NCBI GenBank assembly: GCA_947381415.1
Contig: CANCVB010000001.1
Span: 205,797 to 269,796 of the forward strand
Source of the DNA: Burkholderiales bacterium
GTDB taxonomy: Bacteria > Pseudomonadota > Gammaproteobacteria > Burkholderiales > Burkholderiaceae_C
Length of the DNA: 64,000 nucleotides
Reading direction: 5' to 3'
Shown: positions 54,601 to 60,616 of the stretch, piece after piece
Layout of the letters: each line of letters begins with the position of its first letter
Numbering within the stretch: the stretch's first letter is position 1
Notes under the pieces: model-generated
What the model was told of the DNA's origin: nothing
What the model saw: the letters and a program-made list of their open reading frames with translations, nothing else
Databases searched by the model: none
Translations under genes and position numbers: made by a program

Positions 54601-57600
54601 CTTCATTCAGCGCGGCCAACTGCAACTGCGACAAGCTGGCAATTTGGCCAGTCTTGAAGGCGCTGATTTGTTCGGTGCTGAGTGAATCGATCTGGGTGGT
54701 AGAGAACCCGCCGATGTCAAAAGTTTCGATGGCTTCAATCTGCTCGGTCTTGAGCGCCGCCAATTGGTCGGTGGTCATGCTGCTGAATTGGCCGCGTTGC
54801 ATGCCCACAATTTGTTCGGTCGACAGCGATTCAATTTGCTCGCCCGACAGGGCCTGAATTTGGTCTGAGGTGAAAGCCGCCAGGTCTTGGGTTTCCAAAA
54901 CCGCCAACTGATCGGTGGTCAAGGCAGCCACTTGACGGGTGGTCAGGTTAGACGCTTGTTGTGTGGTCAAGCTGGGAATTTGGTCCGAGGTCAAAGCCAC
55001 GAACAAGTCCACATCCAAACCGGCCATTTGCTTGGTGGTGAGCGCCGCGATTTGACCCGAGGTCAGCGTGGCGATTTGCTCGGTGCTGAAGAAATTGAGT
55101 TGGTCCACCGACAAGGCAACCAAGTCGATGGTTTCAAGCGCAGGCACCTGTTCCGTGGTCATGCCGGCAATTTGCTGCGATGTCAGCGCTTTGGCTTGGC
55201 TGACTGTCAAGGCCACGATTTGCTCGGTGGTCATGGTGGCCACTTGCTCAGACGTGAGTGCTGCAATGCTTTGGGTTTTGAGGGCCGCGATTTGGCTGCT
55301 CAGCATGGCAGGCACTTGTTCCGTCGTCAGTGCAATCACTTGGTCGGTGGTAAGAGCCGCAATATCGCTGGTGGTGACTTTGACCAATTGGTCGGTGGTG
55401 AGGGCGGCGATTTGCTCGGTACCCATGTGGCTGAACTGGCTGGTGGTCAGGGCCGCGACCTGTTGCGTCAACAGCGCTGCGACCTGGTCCGTGTCCAAAG
55501 CGGCCACGTCTTGGGTTTCCATGGCCGCGACCTGTGCGGTGGTCAGCGCAACCAAGGAATCCGTGACCATGTGGCTGAACTGGGCCGTGGTCATGGCCAC
55601 GATTTGTTCTTTGCGCATCACTTCCAAATCACCGGTTTCAATCGCGTTGATTTGTTCGGTGGTCAGGTTGTAGACCTGCTGTGTGGTCAAGGCCCGAATC
55701 TGGTCAGAGCCCATGGCAATGATGTTTTCGGAGGTGATGGCTTGCAGGTCGTCGGTGGCGAAAGCGGTGATTTGTGCGGTGGTCAGTGAAGCGATTTGGT
55801 CACTGGTCAAAGCCTCGGCTTGATCGGTCTTCAAGGTGATGATTTGCAAACTGCTGAGCGCTGTGATGCTGGTGCTGCTGATCGCGGCAATTTGCGTGGT
55901 GTCCAATGCGCGCAGTTGATCGGTGGTGATGGCAGCGATCTGCGCCGACGACATGGCATCCATGTGTTCGGTGGTCAGGCCTGGCAAGTCATCGGTTTGG
56001 ATGGCGGCAATTTGCGCCGGCTTGAGGGCTTGAATTTGAGCTACTTTGGCTTCAGCCCACTGGTCGCTGCTCAAAGCGGCAATTTGCGCCGTGCTCAGCG
56101 CCACCACTTGATCGGTGGTCAGTTCAGCGAATTGGTCCGTGGTCAATGCCGCAATGCTGGCGGTGGTCAAGGCGCCTACTTGCGCAGGTTTCAGTGCCAC
56201 CACTTGCTCTGTCAACAAACTCGCCACTTGCTCGGTGGTGAGGGCTTGCAACTGGGTTTTGGTCAGCACAGCCACGTCTTGGGTTTCAAAGGCCACGATT
56301 TGGTCGGTGGTCAATGCGGCCACTTGGTCGGTGCTCAGGTTTTGCACTTGGCTGGCGCTCAGCGCTTGGATACGGTCAGAGGCCAAAGCCACCAAATCTT
56401 CGGTTTGTATGGCCACCAAGAGTTTGTTACTGAGAGACTTGATTTGGTCGCTGGTGAGCGCGCCTATTTGGTCGCTGGACATGGCCACAATTTGGCTGGT
56501 GGTCAGCGCGCGCAATTGGCCGGTGGTCAATGCGGCAATGCGGTCTGTGTCCAAGGCCGCCAATTGGCTGGTGCTTAAATTGGTGATGACGCTGGCTTTG
56601 AGTTCAGAGATTTGCTCGCTGGTCAGCGCAGCCACTTGGTCGCTGGTCATGGCCATGACCTGGGTGGTGGTCAATGCAGCCACATCAGCGCCGGTTTGAA
56701 TCGCCGCGATCTGGTTGTCGTCCAGCGCACGAATTTGCGCAGTGGTCAAACTGGCCACTTGCGAAGAGGTCAAGGCTTCGATCAACGAGGTGTCCAAGGC
56801 GGCCACATCTGCCGTCTGAATCATGGTGATTTGGTGCGTGGTCAATGCGGCAATTTGATCCGTCGACAAATTGTTGAACTGGTCGCTGCTCAAGGCCACG
56901 ATTTGCGCATCATTCAAAGCCATCAATTGCGCGCTGCCCAAAGCGCCGATTTGGTCCGCGTCCAAGGCGGCAATGGCCTTGGTCGACAAGGCGGCGATTT
57001 GGTTGGGCTTGAGGGCTTGGATCTGATCCACGTCCAAGCCGGGAATTTGCAAGGATGTCAGTGCCGCCACTTGCGCGGTGGTCAAAGCGGCCAAGTCATC
57101 GGTGGCAATCGCGCTGATTTGGTCGGAATCCAGTGCGGCAATCTGCCCGGTGGTGAAAGCGCTGATTTGTGAGGTACTGAGGGCCACGATTTGGTCGGAC
57201 ACCAAACCTGCCATGTCGTTGGTTTGTATGGCTTTGAGCTGCTTGGATTTGAGGCTGCTGATTTGTGAAGTGTCCAAGGCGGCGATTTGCGCTGAAATCA
57301 AGCCAATCATTTGATCGGTGGTCAAGGCCTGGATTTGCGAGGTCGACATGGCCGCCAACTGGTCCGTGTTGACACTGGAAATGCGGCTGGCGCTGAACGA
57401 GGACACCTGTGAGGCACGCAAACCGGTCAGTTGATCGCTGGTCAAGGCATTGAACTGTGCAGCGGACAAGGACGCTACTTGGGCGCTTTTCAGGGCGTTG
57501 AGCTGTTTGGTGGTCAGCGCCGCAATTTGATCGACTTTGAGTAAAGACACGTTGCGGGGCGTCAAGGCCTGCATTTGCGAATTACTCAGGCCTGCAATCG

Positions 57601-57787
57601 CGTCGGTGCCAATGGCTTGGAGTTGGGTGCTGGTGAGCGAGCTGACTTGGGTATTGGTCAGGCTGGCAATCTGTGTGGAAGTGAAAGACGACACATCCGT
57701 CGTGGGCGTGACCGTGGTGGTGGCCACGCTCATCACGATGGGCTGATTCATTAGGTTGCTGGCACCTAAGTTCAAGCTGATGGACAT
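51647..57787 (-). CDS. Giant octapeptide-repeat protein A (2046 residues), function unknown
   Basis: Almost the whole protein, from residue 35 to the end, is about 250 tandem octads with consensus [LIMF]-[ST]-[ST]-[DAES]-Q-[ILV]-x-[AS], for example LTTDQVAA and LSTSQISA. The phase is kept nearly perfectly; one unit (IQTGADVAA, residue 363) has nine residues. Every few octads a variant with D in place of Q appears ([IFM]-[EQA]-T-x-D-[LVIM]). In the first third these recur with 5+12 octad spacing, giving a 136-residue super-repeat. The N-terminus (MSISLNLGASNLMNQPIVMS) is not a convincing Sec signal and I see no cysteine, as in type I-secreted proteins. It ends TDQRNTLGL. I recognise no family. 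A sigma-28-like promoter lies upstream, and the M10 protease gene precedes it. Confidence 0.9.
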   Translation of the reverse strand: MSISLNLGASNLMNQPIVMSVATTTVTPTTDVSSFTSTQIASLTNTQVSSLTSTQLQAIGTDAIAGLSNSQMQALTPRNVSLLKVDQIAALTTKQLNALKSAQVASLSAAQFNALTSDQLTGLRASQVSSFSASRISSVNTDQLAAMSTSQIQALTTDQMIGLISAQIAALDTSQISSLKSKQLKAIQTNDMAGLVSDQIVALSTSQISAFTTGQIAALDSDQISAIATDDLAALTTAQVAALTSLQIPGLDVDQIQALKPNQIAALSTKAIAALDADQIGALGSAQLMALNDAQIVALSSDQFNNLSTDQIAALTTHQITMIQTADVAALDTSLIEALTSSQVASLTTAQIRALDDNQIAAIQTGADVAALTTTQVMAMTSDQVAALTSEQISELKASVITNLSTSQLAALDTDRIAALTTGQLRALTTSQIVAMSSDQIGALTSDQIKSLSNKLLVAIQTEDLVALASDRIQALSASQVQNLSTDQVAALTTDQIVAFETQDVAVLTKTQLQALTTEQVASLLTEQVVALKPAQVGALTTASIAALTTDQFAELTTDQVVALSTAQIAALSSDQWAEAKVAQIQALKPAQIAAIQTDDLPGLTTEHMDAMSSAQIAAITTDQLRALDTTQIAAISSTSITALSSLQIITLKTDQAEALTSDQIASLTTAQITAFATDDLQAITSENIIAMGSDQIRALTTQQVYNLTTEQINAIETGDLEVMRKEQIVAMTTAQFSHMVTDSLVALTTAQVAAMETQDVAALDTDQVAALLTQQVAALTTSQFSHMGTEQIAALTTDQLVKVTTSDIAALTTDQVIALTTEQVPAMLSSQIAALKTQSIAALTSEQVATMTTEQIVALTVSQAKALTSQQIAGMTTEQVPALETIDLVALSVDQLNFFSTEQIATLTSGQIAALTTKQMAGLDVDLFVALTSDQIPSLTTQQASNLTTRQVAALTTDQLAVLETQDLAAFTSDQIQALSGEQIESLSTEQIVGMQRGQFSSMTTDQLAALKTEQIEAIETFDIGGFSTTQIDSLSTEQISAFKTGQIASLSQLQLAALNEEQIQALSSTQLKAIEVRDMPALTTLQAVSLLTEQLAVFNTDQIAALNNASLASLRTDQVVALTTAQVAALRQRQMAALTTDQVAALETGQVLAIPTQNLVSMTAAQVAAMTSSQLNTLTSSQLQAIETRDIAAMHTEQIANLDTAHIVALSTQQVVALRTDEIAALQSSQIEKMETEDLAALTSVQLRTLSSEQLLAITTGQVPSLRTAQLVTLKTDQINVLSSTQLNVMGSAQINNLTTSQVAALTTDQVSTLKTDHIASLNTTVLGALTTEQIAALTTTQLIKLSTANVAALSTAQVAALTTEQVANMTSAQIRAIENTDLQAMSTDQLVALTTDQIDKLSTAQLNALTSDQIPFLTTTQVAKLSTTQLANLTTTHLQELETAQIGALSSDQLRALVSTQYAAMLAEQVQAITTTNIAALESGDVAGFTSTQVAALLTDQVKALTTDQVSVLTTNALVGMGPLQVTALTTSQAKALTSSQLNSLSTLQLSALSTEQVAALSTSQVAALSVTQMNRLSEEQLQSLTSAQIAAVTTATLSSLTTTQVASLTSGQITALGTAQAANMLTGQIESITTAALAGLETLDLQALSTDQVRAFTSDQLQALSTTQVHAFKTDQLAALTTAQVASLSSLQIAALTTTQVTAFGTAQIAVMTNSALAGLNIADVAGMSSAQLAALTTDQLTSMDADLIAAIETNDISGLTTAQVAALGTEQFSAMTTGQLNALTTAQFAAVTSGQLASLSNGNITALTTGQMAILTTDQLRGLTTDQVTAIETRDLNVLTSDVIRALSTEQVAALSTTQVQGLSTAHIAAMTSDQIGALETADYQVLSSAQLRALSAEQIGVISPEQLQAISTAGIPGLSTANILALTTLQVSSLTTDQIKVLSNAQIGALDVSQVASLPSSSITALTTSQVHALSTDQVQSLTIDQIPGLEIEDVAALRTDHIVAMSTEQLSMFNASQIAAITASQIAVMNTDQRNTLGL
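51650..57685 (-). repeat. 24-bp period coding repeat array (about 250 octad units)
   Basis: The protein octads appear as a 24-base period across 6 kb; on the plus strand they read as repeated (g/t)gtCAA(g/c)gc-type blocks. Individual units are diverged in DNA, so the array looks old rather than freshly amplified. Confidence 0.9.
56003..57229 (-). repeat. Three copies of a 17-octad (136-137 residue) super-repeat
   Basis: Residues 187-322, 323-459 and 460-595 of protein A. Each starts IQT-x-D, has a second D-type octad five units later, an LK octad four units after that, and a following octad that lacks Q in two of the three copies (LSTKAIAA, LTTASIAA; the middle copy reads LSTSQLAA). Confidence 0.65.
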
Positions 57788-57827
57788 GTTGTTCTCTTTG
57801 CTTCAAGTCTGTTTACGGACAGCCTTT

Positions 57828-57854
57828 AAATCGGCAGATCACACGATAACTGTA
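57828..57854 (-). promoter_or_regulatory. Sigma-28-like promoter for giant repeat protein A
   Basis: Minus strand TACAGTTA, an 11-base spacer, then GCCGATTT, 41 bases upstream of the ATG at 57787. The -10 core and spacing match the flagellar boxes; the -35 matches six of eight positions of TAAAGTTT. Confidence 0.55.
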
Positions 57855-57930
57855 AAAAATAAATAGCTGCGCCAAGCCTGCCATTAACCTGAGGCCAAAA
57901 GTTAGCGTTTTCTGGCATTTAGCTTGCCAA

Positions 57931-57950
57931 AGCGGCAAGCGTTTGCCGCT
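57931..57950. repeat. Palindrome AGCGGCAA-N4-TTGCCGCT between protease and repeat-protein genes
   Basis: Perfect 8-bp arms with loop GCGT, 12 bases after the protease stop. A further TTGCC at 57924-57928 allows an alternative pairing. No U-tract follows on the minus strand, so it is not a classical terminator there. The core matches the palindrome upstream of flgB. Confidence 0.55.
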
Positions 57951-57961
57951 GGGGTGGTTTT

Positions 57962-60571
57962 TCAGGCCAAGAGGTCAACCGCAGAGTGCAGTGGGGTGTA
58001 AGTGTTTGCGCTGTAAAACTTAATGCTTTCGATGTTTTTCAAATTCACCACCACTTTCTTGTCACCGCTGCCCGTGCTCGCTGTGCCTTCTGTGTCGGTG
58101 CTTCCGTTCCAAGCCTCTACAGTCCAGTCAGAGGCCGATCCGCTGAGGTAAACCACATCGCTTCCGTCACCGCCGTCGATGTCTTGGTCGGTGAGGATCG
58201 TGGACGGGTCCACAAAAATCGCGTCATTGGCTTTGCCGCCCACCACGGCATCAAAGTAGCTGCCATAGTTGACAGTGACATTGTTGTAACCCAGATAGCT
58301 TTGGTTGGACTTGACGTAGCTCTTCAGCCCTTGGTTACTGACGGTGTTGAGGTAAGCCGTTAAATCGGTGGCCAAGGTGTTGATGGAGCTGAAGGCCCCG
58401 TTACGCAAATCCACAATGTTGGACTTGGTCACGCTGCTTAAGTCCAAGGTGCCGCCACCGGGGGTGTAAACCGATTCAAACCCCTTCCAGTTGGCGTCAA
58501 AATTCAGGGTTTGGTAGCCGCCAAGGGGAAGGAGGCTAGTGGTATTGGACTTGCCATACAAAAACTGCAAGGCTGCCACGTCGTAGGCCATGTAGGTCGA
58601 CGGGTTGAGGTAGTCGGCTGATGCCGAGTTGCCATTGAGGGTGACGTGCATGGAATCGGCGGGCTGGTTGTATGACATCACGCTGTAGCGTCGTGTGTCA
58701 GTGGTTTTGGGCAGGTAAGGGCCCGCCGCCCCACCGCCACCGGCGTTGTAGTTGCCAGGGTGTTTCAAGCCCAAGGTGTGACCAATCTCATGGATCAAGG
58801 TTTCCCAGCCATAACTGCCATGTGCAAACGACAAATTGGTATTGGTGTCGACGTCTGCCGCATTCTTTTTGACGGTGTTGTCGAGCATCAAAAACACGTT
58901 GTGGCTGCCGCTGGCATTGGGCGGATTGGCATAGCCGGCGCTGCTGGATTGGCTGTTCATGCCAAAGTTGATGTCGGCTGAACCGTCTGTGGCATCAGAC
59001 TTGGTAAATGTCACATTGACCAGCGATGACAAATAGGTGAATGCGTCTTCAACCGCCGCTTTTTGCGTGTCGTTCATCTCGGCAAAGCCGGCTTTGTCTT
59101 GCGAGGTCGCAGTGCTTGGAAGGTTTTTGATGAAGCTGTAGGTGAATGTGTGCTTGGAACTGCTCTCGTCCAGGGCGTACAAGCCGGTTTTGACCAGGGC
59201 GTCAGAGGTTTTCGCCCCTTTGGCACTGGCATCAAACCACCATTGCTGGGTGGCCCCCGAGAGCAAGGCATTCACATTGGCGTCACCGGTGTCGCCAAAA
59301 ACGGTGAAGTTGTCGAACTCAAAAAAGTTCACCCCCTTCATGCTGTACTTCGTGCCAGCATCTGTCACCGCAAAACTGCCATCGGTGTTGGTCTTGACAT
59401 TGGACGTGTTGTAGTTGCCGCTCAGCTTGACCGTCAGGGCCGCCCCACTGGTTTTGGCCAATACCGTGGCATAGGTTTTGTACTGCGCCGCCGTGACCGT
59501 CAGGGTGGCTCTGCTGGCGTCGGTGATTTTGACCGCGGCGATGGTGCTGGCTTTGGCGTTGAGTTTGTCCAGATTGGCCTTGACGTTGTCACTGCTGTCA
59601 GCCACATTGAGGGTGTATTTGCTGCTGATTTTGCCCACCACGCTGGATGTGATTTGGGCCACGCTCAGGTTCAGCGCAGGGCTGGCATCGGTGAGCTCAA
59701 TGGTTTTGAGCTTGCTGCCAGCGCTCGACAATGCCGAAAAATTTTGCAACACATTGCTGCTGCTGTCGCTCACCGAGACCAAGCTGACAGCCGTGTTTTC
59801 GAGCCGTGAGGCGACGTCTTGCGCGGCCACGCCGGTCAATGCCATGGAGTAAGTGCCACTGATTTTGGCCAAAGTGCTGGCATACAAGCCGTAGTTGGCA
59901 TCGGTCAGGGTCATCACACTGGCCGTGCCAGATGGGGTGATGGTGTTGAGTTTGTCGCCCGCAGCCTTCAAGCTCGCGAGTTGCGAGGCGATGTTGGCAC
60001 TGGTGTCGACAAAGCTGAAAGAGATGACTTTGGCATTGGTGCTCACTGCAGCCAGTGTTTTGGCACTGACATCGCTCAGGGACACGGTGTAGCCACCGGC
60101 GTCAATTTTGGCCAGCAATGTAGCGCCTGCCGCAAACTGTGCAGAGCTAAGCGCCAAGGCTGTTTTACTGCCAGATTGTTCAATGCTGCTGATTTTGCTG
60201 ACTTGCGCTTGCAAATCCGAAAATTTGGCGGCAATGTTGGCACTGGTGTCTGACACCTTCACAAACGCCAAAGTGGAGATTTTTCCCATCAATGCCGTAC
60301 TGTTCGACAGATCGGCTGCCGACAAGGTCAAGGTGGGCTTGCTCGCATCGGTGAGTTTGAAAGACGAAATCTTGCCAGCCGTGGCCAAGGCTTTTAAATC
60401 ACTCCATTTGGCTTGGATATTGGCCGCAGAGTCCTCTATCACCACCGCCTTGGCCAGGTTGCCAGCCTTGAAATTGGCCACCGCCGTCGCCGCGTTGGGG
60501 TTGGCCGCGGCGGCGCTGTACACCACCGGGCGCACGATGGCCGCGCTTCGTGAAAGAGCGGATAAGGTCAT
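57962..60571 (-). CDS. Serralysin-like M10 metalloprotease with N-terminal repeat region (869 residues)
   Basis: The zinc site is HEIGHTLGLKHP (His594, Glu595, His598, His604) with Met-turn SVMSYNQ near 632, which is the M10B serralysin signature. Residues about 40-385 precede the catalytic domain and hold about five units of 58-81 residues, each with D-[TS]-[SA]-[AS]-N-[IV] (near 47, 107, 188, 267, 325), then a Leu/Lys helix and TDAS-x-x-LTLS strands. The C-terminus has one RTX-like GGDGSDVVYL and VVGGKANDAI rather than a full RTX array. No Sec signal or cysteine is visible, suggesting type I secretion. Transcribed after protein B (45-base gap) and before protein A (174 bases). Confidence 0.9.
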   Translation of the reverse strand: MTLSALSRSAAIVRPVVYSAAAANPNAATAVANFKAGNLAKAVVIEDSAANIQAKWSDLKALATAGKISSFKLTDASKPTLTLSAADLSNSTALMGKISTLAFVKVSDTSANIAAKFSDLQAQVSKISSIEQSGSKTALALSSAQFAAGATLLAKIDAGGYTVSLSDVSAKTLAAVSTNAKVISFSFVDTSANIASQLASLKAAGDKLNTITPSGTASVMTLTDANYGLYASTLAKISGTYSMALTGVAAQDVASRLENTAVSLVSVSDSSSNVLQNFSALSSAGSKLKTIELTDASPALNLSVAQITSSVVGKISSKYTLNVADSSDNVKANLDKLNAKASTIAAVKITDASRATLTVTAAQYKTYATVLAKTSGAALTVKLSGNYNTSNVKTNTDGSFAVTDAGTKYSMKGVNFFEFDNFTVFGDTGDANVNALLSGATQQWWFDASAKGAKTSDALVKTGLYALDESSSKHTFTYSFIKNLPSTATSQDKAGFAEMNDTQKAAVEDAFTYLSSLVNVTFTKSDATDGSADINFGMNSQSSSAGYANPPNASGSHNVFLMLDNTVKKNAADVDTNTNLSFAHGSYGWETLIHEIGHTLGLKHPGNYNAGGGGAAGPYLPKTTDTRRYSVMSYNQPADSMHVTLNGNSASADYLNPSTYMAYDVAALQFLYGKSNTTSLLPLGGYQTLNFDANWKGFESVYTPGGGTLDLSSVTKSNIVDLRNGAFSSINTLATDLTAYLNTVSNQGLKSYVKSNQSYLGYNNVTVNYGSYFDAVVGGKANDAIFVDPSTILTDQDIDGGDGSDVVYLSGSASDWTVEAWNGSTDTEGTASTGSGDKKVVVNLKNIESIKFYSANTYTPLHSAVDLLA
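59416..60451 (-). repeat. Five diverged repeat units in the M10 protease N-terminal region
   Basis: Units begin EDSAANI, SDTSANI, VDTSANI, SDSSSNV and ADSSDNV at residues about 46, 107, 188, 267 and 325. Each is followed by a helix-like KxxxLxAL segment and an LTLS/LSVAQ strand. Confidence 0.7.
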
Positions 60572-60616
60572 CGTGGCCTGAAGCTGAGGTGTGGTGCGGT
60601 GAAAGGGTTTGGAGAC

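Noticed and set aside
52076..57172. Long plus-strand frames rich in Gly, Gln and His (for example 54887-55789 and 53204-53821)
   Set aside because: They are antisense shadows of the 24-base-period repeat gene. Their composition mirrors the reverse complement of the octad codons, and none has a sensible start or ribosome site.
51650..57685. Regular 24-base periodicity resembling a CRISPR or satellite array
   Set aside because: The period is coding: the minus frame is open for 2046 codons, the units are diverged at third positions and there are no unique spacers or cas genes.
57855..57930. A sigma-54 box upstream of giant protein A
   Set aside because: TGGCAGGCTTGGCGC on the minus strand resembles a -24 element, but no TTGC follows at the required spacing.
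57931..57950. Intrinsic terminator after the M10 protease gene
   Set aside because: The stem is good, but no T-tract follows on the minus strand, so it is reported as a palindrome instead.
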